NCBI GenBank assembly: GCA_963169655.1
Contig: CAUJCM010000001.1
Coordinates: 62,001-126,000, forward strand
DNA: 64,000 nt
Source of the DNA: Patescibacteria group bacterium
Lineage (GTDB): Bacteria; Patescibacteriota; Gracilibacteria; UBA1369
Direction: 5' to 3'
Positions 56,213 through 63,882 of this stretch are shown here, piece by piece; position 1 is the first letter of the stretch, and each line of letters opens with the position of its first letter. The translations under genes were made by a program, and so were the position numbers. The notes under the pieces were generated by a model, which was not told the origin of the DNA, made no database searches, and saw only the letters and a list, made by a program, of their open reading frames with translations.

Positions 56213-56742
56213 TAAATTTTATATAAATATATTTTATTTTTTGGGGATTCTGTGGGGATTACTTTGAAAGGTTTTATATCTTTTAATTTGAAAGTATTAG
56301 AAATAAAAATAGTCCCTTTTTTAGATTCTTTTGAAGTTTTTTCCCAAGCAGATTGTAATAATTCTGGTAATAGATAGCAATAAATATAATCTGCATTTTT
56401 TAAATTTGCTTGAAGAAAATTTTGATATTTAATTTGTATTTTTGAATGATGAAAAAATTTTAAAATTAAATAAAATAAATAGGGTAAAATAGTAATTTCG
56501 TATCCTTGTGCGATTAAACCATTTTTTTCGGCTTCAAATAATACTTTTCCGTCGCCGGCACCAAGATCAATAAAATTTTTATTTGGAGTAAATTGATAAT
56601 TTTGGAATAAATTTTTAATTATTTTTTTTGAAGATGGAACATATGGAACTTTTGTTCTTATAAAACTGTAAAAAGAAGTTAGGAGTAAAATATTTACTAT
56701 GACAATAAATATTAAAACTAAAATTTGTAGAAAATTAATCAT
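56212..56742 (-). CDS. Membrane-anchored SAM methyltransferase, paralogue of the next gene
   Basis: A 176-residue protein with one N-terminal membrane helix (about 4-26), YVPSSKKIIKNL, then IDLGAGDGKVLFEAEKNGLIAQGYE as SAM motif I. ANLKNADYIYCYLLPELL matches NLKNADIIFCYLLPDTL in the paralogue. Sequence identity is moderate, so the duplication is old. Its start overlaps the end of the RNR-like gene by 8 bases. Confidence 0.75.
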   Translation of the reverse strand: MINFLQILVLIFIVIVNILLLTSFYSFIRTKVPYVPSSKKIIKNLFQNYQFTPNKNFIDLGAGDGKVLFEAEKNGLIAQGYEITILPYLFYLILKFFHHSKIQIKYQNFLQANLKNADYIYCYLLPELLQSAWEKTSKESKKGTIFISNTFKLKDIKPFKVIPTESPKNKIYLYKI

Positions 56743-58618
56743 GAGAGATTGGTGGTATAATCACTTCTTCAGTTTTTTTAATTTGAAAAAGTGGAGGTTG
56801 TATTTCTTTGTGTTTTCTTTTGTGTTTTTTATTTAATTTGTGAAGAAAATTAGTTTCAGTGAGATTATTTGGTGTATTTTCAGTATTATTTTGAATATTA
56901 AATTGACAAAAAGTAAGACTTCTAATGTCTTGAGTCACAGCATTTAAAATAATATTTTTGATGTTTTCTATGTCTAAATTATTACTGAAATATATCTTTT
57001 TATGAGTATTGGTATTAGTAAATTTTTCTAAAATTTTTTGTATTTCGAGATGAAATTCTGGAGAAATTTCTGACGAAACTTTAAATAAATTTTTAATTTT
57101 AGAGTCGATATTATGAATATTTGCTAATGAATTATTTTCAAAGATTTGTTTAATTAACTCATTAGATATATTTGGGAGCTTTGTTTTTAATGATTCAATT
57201 AATTGATAATTTTCTAGCCCATTGATGGATATTTTATTAAATGCAAGATTTTCAAAAGGTTCAAAAGCTTTAGTTTCATTAAAAATACTTAAAAGTGGTG
57301 AACTTAAATCTATGCTTAGTTTTATACTTGGAGATAAATGATTTTTTATTTGAGTAAAAATTTGATTTATTAATTCAAGATTTTGAAGGCTTTCATAACT
57401 AATTTCTTTTTGGATAATAAAATCTTGCCAGCCAGTGAACTGTATAATGAATTGTTTTTGAAAATTAGGGTAAATTTGAGAATTTTGTTGTGATTTAACC
57501 AAATAATTTTCAATAATTGGTAAGTCTTGTAATAAATTATCAATATTTGTATATGAACTAAAATTTACAATTACTGAAATATCAATTTTATTGTTTTTTT
57601 CTTCTTGTTCCTCCTCATTGTTATTTATAGTTAATCCAAGAGCGGTATTTTCAATAAAAGTTGAAATAATTAAGTCAAAAGTGTTTTTGGCACTTAGTAA
57701 ATTAACTACTTGTTGGTCATAAGGACTGATTAATTCATAGTCTTCTTCTTTAGTTAATGCATCTATAAAATTAGGAGTTAATTCAATATTAAATTGTATA
57801 AATTTATTAAGTGTATTTTTTTGAAAATTTTTAATAAAAATTAAATATTCTAAAATATCTGGATGGTGAATATTGAGTGTGAATGTCTGTAAAGGAGTAA
57901 AAGTGTCACTAATTTGTTGTCTTAAAACTTCAAGTGTTGAGGTGTAAATTTTAATGAATGAAACTGGCCCAGATGAATAACCTTGAGTGGATTTGATTAA
58001 AGACATTTTTGGTCTTAATAATGAGAAATCAACAGTTGTATTAATTAAGTTTTGGAAATTAATGGCAATTTGTTTGAGATGATCAAAAATGTTTGATAAG
58101 TCGTCTTCGAGATAAATATGCATTCCACTGAAGGAATTTTGTTTTTTAAGAATATTTTGATGGGGTAGGAAATTCCCTTGCTCAAGAAGTTGTTGGATAT
58201 TTTTATCATCTTGAGCAAGCTTAGAAAATAGATCAAATTTAGAATTTTGATTATTTGCCAGTGAATAAAATTTAATTAATTTTGTAATTTGAGCTGAATT
58301 AAAAAAGTTAGTATTTTCTAAATTTTTATTGAAAATATTGTCTTTATGATCGCTTAGATAATTAGAAATTTTGATATAATTTTCTTCCTGACAAATATTG
58401 ATTAGTAAATTAATAAATTGATTGATGGTAAAATTTTGTTGGTCATCATTAAGGTTAATTTGGAAAATGTTTAGGTAGGTTTGAGCTTTATTTAAGATTT
58501 TTCGCACATCAAAATTAGATTCATTGCTAATGGATGCAATTTGTTCGAGAGTTTCTTGTAAATCTTCACTTGTGAGTATTATTTTTTGCTGATTTTTATC
58601 AAAAACAGTTATTTCCAT
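56735..58618 (-). CDS. Degenerate class II ribonucleotide reductase homologue (pseudoenzyme)
   Basis: A 627-residue protein whose layout is that of an adenosylcobalamin-dependent (class II) ribonucleotide reductase. Residues 1-95 look like an ATP-cone (ITVFDKNQQKIILTSEDL, FTINQFINLL). The barrel signature FSLLRPKMSLIKSTQGYSSG continues PVSFIKIYTS (196-225); HHPDILEYL (251-259), FNIELTPNFIDAL (276-288), EDYELISP and AKNTFDLII match the order of NrdJ, and FHLEIQKILEKFT plus IYFSN (522-545) match its C-terminus. The residues for catalysis are gone: the first redox Cys is Ser162 (QNSFSGMHI), GGGTGF is LINTTV, QGGTRRGAN is QQISDTFTP, and NPCGE is NETKAFE. Only two Cys remain (76 and 571). The ATG at 58618 begins two bases after nrnA. 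Confidence 0.8.
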   Translation of the reverse strand: MEITVFDKNQQKIILTSEDLQETLEQIASISNESNFDVRKILNKAQTYLNIFQINLNDDQQNFTINQFINLLINICQEENYIKISNYLSDHKDNIFNKNLENTNFFNSAQITKLIKFYSLANNQNSKFDLFSKLAQDDKNIQQLLEQGNFLPHQNILKKQNSFSGMHIYLEDDLSNIFDHLKQIAINFQNLINTTVDFSLLRPKMSLIKSTQGYSSGPVSFIKIYTSTLEVLRQQISDTFTPLQTFTLNIHHPDILEYLIFIKNFQKNTLNKFIQFNIELTPNFIDALTKEEDYELISPYDQQVVNLLSAKNTFDLIISTFIENTALGLTINNNEEEQEEKNNKIDISVIVNFSSYTNIDNLLQDLPIIENYLVKSQQNSQIYPNFQKQFIIQFTGWQDFIIQKEISYESLQNLELINQIFTQIKNHLSPSIKLSIDLSSPLLSIFNETKAFEPFENLAFNKISINGLENYQLIESLKTKLPNISNELIKQIFENNSLANIHNIDSKIKNLFKVSSEISPEFHLEIQKILEKFTNTNTHKKIYFSNNLDIENIKNIILNAVTQDIRSLTFCQFNIQNNTENTPNNLTETNFLHKLNKKHKRKHKEIQPPLFQIKKTEEVIIPPISHD

Positions 58619-58620
58619 AC

Positions 58621-59592
58621 TTAATTTTTTATATTCCAAATATATTTTTTTTCAATTTTACCTTCAAAACCAAATCCAGATGCTTTTCTGTGACCACCTC
58701 CGCCCATAGTTCCCGCTAAATCACTTAAATTATATCCATCTTTTCTTGTTCTGAGTGAGCCTTTGATATGGTTTTCAGAGTCTTGATTAATTAAAACTGC
58801 ATAATTACTATTATCTACCATACTGATATAATCAATAATTCCGCTAATATCTTCTTGATTGGCATTAAATTTTTTAAAATCTTCTTGCCCAACAAAAGCA
58901 ATTGAAGTTTGATCTTTATTAACTGAAATATTTTCAAGAGTTTGTCCCCATAAATGAAATTTTGTGAGATTGAAATTACAGTACATATTTTGATGAACTT
59001 CTTGTATTGAGGCACCTTGTTCTAGAAGGAAACTGGCGATGTTTAAAACTTGAGCATTGATATTAGAGTGCATAAAACTACCTGTATCATAATAAAGTCC
59101 AAATAATAAATTAGTAGCAATGTCTTTAGTTATGTTGAAACCCCAATAGGTGAGTAGCAAAAATAATATTTCTGCTGTAGAAGATAAATAACTATTTACT
59201 AAATTTATAGTACCAAAGTTGTTGTTTGACGCATGGTGATCAATATTAATATATTCACCCTGATAATCTGTGATATTAGTAAAGGCAACTTGACTTAGGC
59301 TTCCACAATCAACACTAATAATTAAATCATATTTATTAATATCTAACTCATTAATATATTGATCTGCTCCTATTAAGCTTTGACAAGTTTTTGGAGGTTG
59401 ATGAACACATATAGAATCTACTTCTTGTCCAAATTGCTTTAGGGCGGATTTAAGTGCTAGATTTGCTCCAATTGTATCTGGATCTGGGTGTCGATGAGAA
59501 ATAATTCCAATTAAATTTGATTTTTTGATAGTAATTAAAGCTTTATCGGCTTCTTTTTTATCAAAATCGAAATTTAATGTATTTAAATCCAT
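58621..59592 (-). CDS. nrnA: DHH-family phosphoesterase, NrnA/Orn-type nanoRNase
   Basis: A 323-residue DHH-DHHA1 protein. The first motif SHRHPDPDTIGANLAL gives His33, His35, Asp37 and Asp39; further metal ligands are Asp95 (SVDCG) and Asp118-His119-His120 (DHH). The DHHA1 domain at the end has GGGGHRKASGFGF. NrnA-type enzymes hydrolyse di- to pentanucleotides or pAp, and some act on c-di-AMP products; which one is not clear here. I use the ATG at 59590-59592; a TTG just before it is the alternative. It is followed closely by the RNR-like gene. Confidence 0.9.
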   Translation of the reverse strand: MDLNTLNFDFDKKEADKALITIKKSNLIGIISHRHPDPDTIGANLALKSALKQFGQEVDSICVHQPPKTCQSLIGADQYINELDINKYDLIISVDCGSLSQVAFTNITDYQGEYINIDHHASNNNFGTINLVNSYLSSTAEILFLLLTYWGFNITKDIATNLLFGLYYDTGSFMHSNINAQVLNIASFLLEQGASIQEVHQNMYCNFNLTKFHLWGQTLENISVNKDQTSIAFVGQEDFKKFNANQEDISGIIDYISMVDNSNYAVLINQDSENHIKGSLRTRKDGYNLSDLAGTMGGGGHRKASGFGFEGKIEKKYIWNIKN

Positions 59593-59598
59593 CAATTT

Positions 59599-59862
59599 TT
59601 AATCAGGCAAATTATGTATTTTTTCTTCTTGATAATCTTTAGCTAATTCATCAATCGGTGGGAAAAATTGGACTTTTTCATCTGTATAGAGAAAGATTGC
59701 TCTTGTTGGACAAGCTTCAGCAGCTAAAGTTGTATTTGTGTTATCAATACTTGGCCCAACTAAAATTGCAATTCCTTCTTCATCCAATTGAAATACTTCA
59801 CCAGCAACAGCTACACATGCAGCAGCTCCAATACATAAATCTCTGGAAATATTAACTAACAT
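59599..59862 (-). CDS. Three-cysteine ferredoxin, probably [3Fe-4S]
   Basis: An 87-residue ferredoxin. Cys10 and Cys16 (C-x5-C, CIGAAACVAVAG) and Cys51 in EACPTRAI are the only cysteines, so it can ligate a three-cysteine cluster as in the [3Fe-4S] ferredoxins that serve P450 systems; a usual four-cysteine single-cluster ferredoxin has Cys in place of Ala13. The VFQLDEEGIA strand and the acidic C-terminus are typical. It ends 6 bases before nrnA. Its redox partner is unknown. Confidence 0.85.
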   Translation of the reverse strand: MLVNISRDLCIGAAACVAVAGEVFQLDEEGIAILVGPSIDNTNTTLAAEACPTRAIFLYTDEKVQFFPPIDELAKDYQEEKIHNLPD

Positions 59863-60004
59863 AGAAAAATAATTAATTTTGTGAATCTAAAATAGGCAAT
59901 TTATGTTTGTTTGTAAATAAGAATACCTATTTATAAATTGGCAAATAGATTTAAGGTTATTAAGATATAAACTTAAATAATAAACTGAGTCTTATTATTT
60001 GAAT

Positions 60005-60079
60005 TGGTAGCGATACGGGGAATCGAACCCCGGTTTGAAGGATGAAAACCTTCTGTCCTAACCACTAGACGATATCGCC
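60005..60079 (-). tRNA. trnE: tRNA-Glu (anticodon TTC), CCA encoded
   Basis: The minus strand folds as a cloverleaf: acceptor stem GGCGATA with TATCGCT (G1.T72 wobble), D arm TCTAGTGGTTAGGA, anticodon arm GAAGG-TTTTCAT-CCTTC with anticodon TTC, and T arm CCGGGGTTCGATTCCCCG. The discriminator is A73 and CCA is encoded in the gene. The only RNA gene found in the window. Confidence 0.97.
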
Positions 60080-60101
60080 TTATTTCAACTTGAGTGTTAG
60101 C

Positions 60102-60129
60102 ATTATATAAAAAGGCCTTTTGAAGTCAA
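60102..60129 (-). promoter_or_regulatory. Promoter for tRNA-Glu
   Basis: Minus strand: -35 TTGACT (60124-60129), 16-base spacer, -10 TATAAT (60102-60107), 22 bases before the mature 5' end. The -35 and first spacer bases (TTGACTTCAAA) are identical to those of the fusA promoter. Confidence 0.85.
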
Positions 60130-60155
60130 ATTATTTTGTGTTTTTTAAACGATTT

Positions 60156-60491
60156 TTAAAGATTTTCAAGATAAATTAAATGTTCGGGCTTGATCATTTG
60201 TTGAACAATTGAATTTTCTTCAAGATTATGAGTAGATTGAGCTTGGATAATTTTTTGAATTAACTCTCTTCCTTGCTCTACTAATTGGTCTTGTTTAATT
60301 TGCTCATCTTTAATGGAATAGCCTTTTTGATTACTTTGGCTAGAATTTAAAAGATAAACTATGCTAGTTAGAACAATAATTACTAATAAAGTGAATATTA
60401 AAGCAAAGATACTTTTTTTGATTTCAATAGATAAAGGGGTTCTTACTGGTATAATCTTGCCTCTTTTTTTAATATATTCTTCATTAATCAT
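60156..60491 (-). CDS. Small single-pass membrane protein, paralogue of the FtsL-like gene
   Basis: A 111-residue protein with about 27 basic cytoplasmic residues, one helix (about 28-48) and an outer Gln/Glu coil. It shares IEI, KGYSIK, the Q..L..Q..L..KI pattern and M-KPE..Y near the end with the 133-residue protein at 45969. It follows the SLH-RlpA gene by 9 bases, suggesting a role in the envelope or at the septum. Function is otherwise unknown. Confidence 0.6.
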   Translation of the reverse strand: MINEEYIKKRGKIIPVRTPLSIEIKKSIFALIFTLLVIIVLTSIVYLLNSSQSNQKGYSIKDEQIKQDQLVEQGRELIQKIIQAQSTHNLEENSIVQQMIKPEHLIYLENL

Positions 60492-60500
60492 TGATAATTG

Positions 60501-61676
60501 CTAATTAACAATTTCTACTTCGCTGTGAAAGATACCGGTTGAAAGTGGAGATAATTCAGCAAATGCTGTTTTGCTTAAATCAATTATAGTTCCATTTACA
60601 TATGGTCCTCGATCGTTAATACGTACTTTAACTGATTTACCATTACTTAAATTAGTGACTTTAACTATTGTACCAAATGGTAAGGTTTTGTGAGCAGCAG
60701 TAGGTATTGAAGGATCATAAGCTTCTCCACTAGATGTTTTTCCTCCATCAAATCTACCACCATAATAAGTTGCTCGTCCAAATTCAGAGTTATTTTGTGT
60801 AGCTTTAATTGTTCTGTATATCAACATTGAAAATTCTCCTCTGGTCATTAATTGACCTGGATTGAGGTTTCCTTGTCTATCACTTACAATGAAAGTTTTT
60901 TGATCGGCAATTTTAGCATAATCCCAAAACCAATCTGATGGAGAAATATCATCAAAATTATCTGTATAATCTGTGTCTAAAGAAAGTCCTGCTTGTAATA
61001 AAGTGACTTTTAAGGATTCTACTTTATTAATTGTTTGATCTGGTTTAAAAGTACCGTCTGGGTATCCTTCAATGATATTTTTTTGATAGGCTTTACAAAT
61101 GTATGGGAAATACCACTCATTGATATTTAAATCGGATAATGGACAGTTATTTAAAGTTAAATTCTTATTATTATCGTCTTCTTGGTTTTGATTGTATAGA
61201 GGTTTTTCTGCTGTACTAAGACTTTGATAGGGGATAGCTCCTACTAAAATTTTCATTGCTTCTGCCCTGTTTATTGGTTGATTTGGTTTGAAAGAGCCAT
61301 TTGGATAACCTCCAACTAAACCACGATCTTTTAAATACTTCACACCAACATAATATTCATTACCAACTTTTAAATCAGGAAATAAGTCTTCAAATACTTC
61401 TTGAGAATTATCTCCTTCTGAATTTGTTTCTTGATTTTCGTTTGGAATTACTATTGTAGGTGTGTTGTCATTTTCTTCTGGTTTAGAAGAGTTTTGATTT
61501 TGAAGTATATCTGTTTGAGATTCTTCACTATTTATTCCTTGATTATTTTCTTCTATGGTTAGGATTTCATTGTTGATTGAGTTATTGTTAGTATCTTCTC
61601 CAATAACAGGACTGATTATTGTGAAAGTAAAAACGATAATGAAAGCAAATGAATAGATGAAGTTTTTAGTATTCAT
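60501..61676 (-). CDS. Secreted SLH-RlpA protein (septal lytic transglycosylase-like)
   Basis: A 391-residue secreted protein: signal peptide (1-26), a disordered Asn/Glu/Gln-rich stretch (30-95), three SLH repeats at about 100-145, 178-230 and 238-290 (GLVGGYPNGSFKPNQPINRAEA, IIEGYPDGTFKPDQTINKVE), and a C-terminal RlpA-like double-psi barrel (299-391). In the barrel SSGEAYD gives Glu318, AAHKTLPFGT His329 and INDRGPY Asp355, the three residues needed for RlpA lytic transglycosylase activity on denuded glycan. SLH domains usually bind pyruvylated wall polymers. It sits between khpB and the FtsL-like gene. Confidence 0.88.
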   Translation of the reverse strand: MNTKNFIYSFAFIIVFTFTIISPVIGEDTNNNSINNEILTIEENNQGINSEESQTDILQNQNSSKPEENDNTPTIVIPNENQETNSEGDNSQEVFEDLFPDLKVGNEYYVGVKYLKDRGLVGGYPNGSFKPNQPINRAEAMKILVGAIPYQSLSTAEKPLYNQNQEDDNNKNLTLNNCPLSDLNINEWYFPYICKAYQKNIIEGYPDGTFKPDQTINKVESLKVTLLQAGLSLDTDYTDNFDDISPSDWFWDYAKIADQKTFIVSDRQGNLNPGQLMTRGEFSMLIYRTIKATQNNSEFGRATYYGGRFDGGKTSSGEAYDPSIPTAAHKTLPFGTIVKVTNLSNGKSVKVRINDRGPYVNGTIIDLSKTAFAELSPLSTGIFHSEVEIVN

Positions 61677-61680
61677 ATTT

Positions 61681-62157
61681 TTAGATATTAACTTCTGGTT
61701 TAATAACGATATGTCTTAATTCCCCTTCACCTTCACTTTCAGTTTTAATATCATTAAATTTTTCTTGAGCTAGATATAGATGTACTAATCTTCTGAAATA
61801 GGGAGTCATAACTGGTAGACTTTGAGGGCTTGACAGTTTCCTTACCATTTCAACTTTTCTTTCAGCTAAATTGATAATGTTTTGTTCTTGCCTTCTTCTG
61901 TAATTTTCAATGTCTAAGCTTATTTCAGGTTTTTCAGTGATATTTTCACGATCTAATTCAGCCCAAAGAATTAGCTTAATGATATGTTGTACAGCATTAA
62001 TATTTTCGCCATGATGTCCAATCATTAAATTTGGATGAGAAGTTTCAATATTAATTTTAAATGAATTGGTTTCTGGTTGCTCTATTCTTATTTTATTGAT
62101 ACTGATCCCCATTTTATTGAGAGTTTGCTCCAGAACTTGATGTATTTTATTTTCCAT
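61681..62157 (-). CDS. khpB: RNA-binding protein KhpB (Jag/EloR)
   Basis: A 158-residue KH-R3H protein without the N-terminal Jag_N domain. The KH type 2 loop is PNLMIGHHGENINAVQHI and the R3H part is MTPYFRRLVHLYLAQE. KhpB with KhpA controls cell elongation and division by binding RNA in firmicutes. It lies between yidC and the SLH-RlpA gene, a position conserved in many bacteria (rpmH-rnpA-yidC-jag). Confidence 0.95.
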   Translation of the reverse strand: MENKIHQVLEQTLNKMGISINKIRIEQPETNSFKINIETSHPNLMIGHHGENINAVQHIIKLILWAELDRENITEKPEISLDIENYRRRQEQNIINLAERKVEMVRKLSSPQSLPVMTPYFRRLVHLYLAQEKFNDIKTESEGEGELRHIVIKPEVNI

Positions 62158-62166
62158 AAGATAAAG

Positions 62167-63513
62167 TTAAGCTTTAATAATTGTTATATTTGAATCGTCA
62201 TTATTTTCTTGATCGCTATTTTCATTGCCTTCAATTGTTTCTTTTTGTTTTTTCCTTTGGTCATTTACTTGCTTGTAATGCTCTTTTTTGGATTTATTTC
62301 TATTCTCATTTAATACTTCAATAGTGATTTCTTCTTTTTGGAAGCTTTTGTTGACAACTAATTGTTGAATTAATCCATAAAGTGTAGAAAAGGTCCAATA
62401 AAGAGCTACTCCAGAAGGTACTGATGCTGTGAAAAAGACCATCATTGCAGGCATCATATAAGTCATTGTTTTATTGGCAATTTCCATTTCAGATGATTTT
62501 TTGTCTGATGTCTTTTTATTTTTATTAAAAGTAATTTTTAATTGAATGTATTGCATAATCCCAACTAAAACTGGAAGAATAAAAATATCTTTTTTAGTTA
62601 AATCAAAAAATCCAATCCAAATATTTTGAGTATTACTTAAATTGAAGTTGGAAAAAAATGAATATAAAAGGTAGTGGCTACTTGAATCCATTCCTGACTG
62701 AATCACATTATATAAACCAATTAGAATTGGAAGTTGTAGTAAAACAGGAAAACAACTACTGAAAGGATTTACTTTGTGTTCTTTGTAAATTGCGAAAGTT
62801 TCTTGAGCTATTTTTTGTTGATCTGTACCATATTTTTCTTTAAGGGCATTAATTTTAGGTTGAACATGTTGTAATTTCTTTTGCGCTTTTAAAACTTTAT
62901 GGTTTGGAATTAGTAAAATTGTTCTTATAAATATTGTAAGGAGAATAATGGCCCAACCTAAATCATTATTCGGCATAATATGCACTAATAATGCTAAAAT
63001 GTTAAAAATAGGTTGATAAATTAATACTGTATAAATCCATTTGAAAAATGACATATTAACTACTTGAAATGGTGGTGTTTCTAGTGGTTCCCCATTAATA
63101 TTTAATTTTAATTTATATGTTCCTAGGTTGCCAAATAATTCATGATTCCACTGTTTAAAACTATAGGCATATTTTTCACTATTTGGAATAATAATGTCTT
63201 GGATATTTTGGCAATCTAAAGCTGTTTGATAGTTTTTATTTTCCCATTTATTGTTAACTAATGTTTCTACTTGAATATCTGGAGATGGACATAAGGATTT
63301 AATAACTATTTCTTCACCAGTGTTATTTTCAATATTAGCTATTACTACATCATTTTGGTTAAATTTTTGTTTATTTAAACTGATTTGAACTCCAGTTTTT
63401 ACAACTTCACCTTTATTGCTAAAAAATTGATTAAAAATAAAATTAACAATTAATAAGATGATGAAAAAGGTAATTATATTGTTTAATATATTTTTGAAAG
63501 GTTTTTTATCCAT
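62167..63513 (-). CDS. yidC: Membrane insertase YidC/OxaI
   Basis: A 448-residue insertase for membrane proteins. It has an N-terminal helix (about 10-32), an outer beta domain of about 110 residues (about 40-150) that is larger than in gram-positive forms and lacks a lipobox, and five core helices. The conserved core Arg is in IRTILLIPNH; ENPF-like HKVNPFSSCFPVLLQLPILIGLYNVI and MMPAMMVFFTASVPSGVALYWTFSTLYGLIQQ follow. The C-terminus is a 70-residue charged tail that may bind ribosomes. It starts 3 bases after rnpA. Confidence 0.96.
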   Translation of the reverse strand: MDKKPFKNILNNIITFFIILLIVNFIFNQFFSNKGEVVKTGVQISLNKQKFNQNDVVIANIENNTGEEIVIKSLCPSPDIQVETLVNNKWENKNYQTALDCQNIQDIIIPNSEKYAYSFKQWNHELFGNLGTYKLKLNINGEPLETPPFQVVNMSFFKWIYTVLIYQPIFNILALLVHIMPNNDLGWAIILLTIFIRTILLIPNHKVLKAQKKLQHVQPKINALKEKYGTDQQKIAQETFAIYKEHKVNPFSSCFPVLLQLPILIGLYNVIQSGMDSSSHYLLYSFFSNFNLSNTQNIWIGFFDLTKKDIFILPVLVGIMQYIQLKITFNKNKKTSDKKSSEMEIANKTMTYMMPAMMVFFTASVPSGVALYWTFSTLYGLIQQLVVNKSFQKEEITIEVLNENRNKSKKEHYKQVNDQRKKQKETIEGNENSDQENNDDSNITIIKA

Positions 63514-63516
63514 GTA

Positions 63517-63852
63517 TTATTGTTGATTGGTAATATTTTGTAATACTTCTGTTAATACTTGATTTTGTTTGATTGGTGAAAGTTGGATGAAATGATCTTT
63601 GATAATGATGATAAAGTCTGTTGATATGTTTTTAAAATTACTATTCCTGATTAATTCGTAAAGTCTTCTTCTTAAATAATTACGGTCAACTGCTAAAGGA
63701 TAAACTTTTTTACTGACTACCACACTATATCTGTTTTCTTGGATTTTGTTGAGATGAAATTTAATTGCCAAAGATTCATTATTAAATCTATGACCTTTTT
63801 TAATTAGCCATGCAACTTGGTTGGTAGAAAGTCTTTGTTTTTTATTTAACAT
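63517..63852 (-). CDS. rnpA: Ribonuclease P protein component
   Basis: A 111-residue RnpA that helps RNase P RNA bind pre-tRNA leaders. It contains SVVVSKKVYPLAVDRNYLRRRLYELIR, the family RNR motif. Typical length. It starts 30 bases after rpmH and ends 3 bases before yidC. Confidence 0.95.
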   Translation of the reverse strand: MLNKKQRLSTNQVAWLIKKGHRFNNESLAIKFHLNKIQENRYSVVVSKKVYPLAVDRNYLRRRLYELIRNSNFKNISTDFIIIIKDHFIQLSPIKQNQVLTEVLQNITNQQ

Positions 63853-63882
63853 TAAAAGACAAAAGGAATGTATTCCGTGATT

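Noticed and set aside
56735-58618. The RNR-like gene as a pseudogene
   Set aside because: The frame is intact for 627 codons, base use matches its neighbours, and start and stop are packed tightly in an operon. I keep it as a functional gene with a lost active site.
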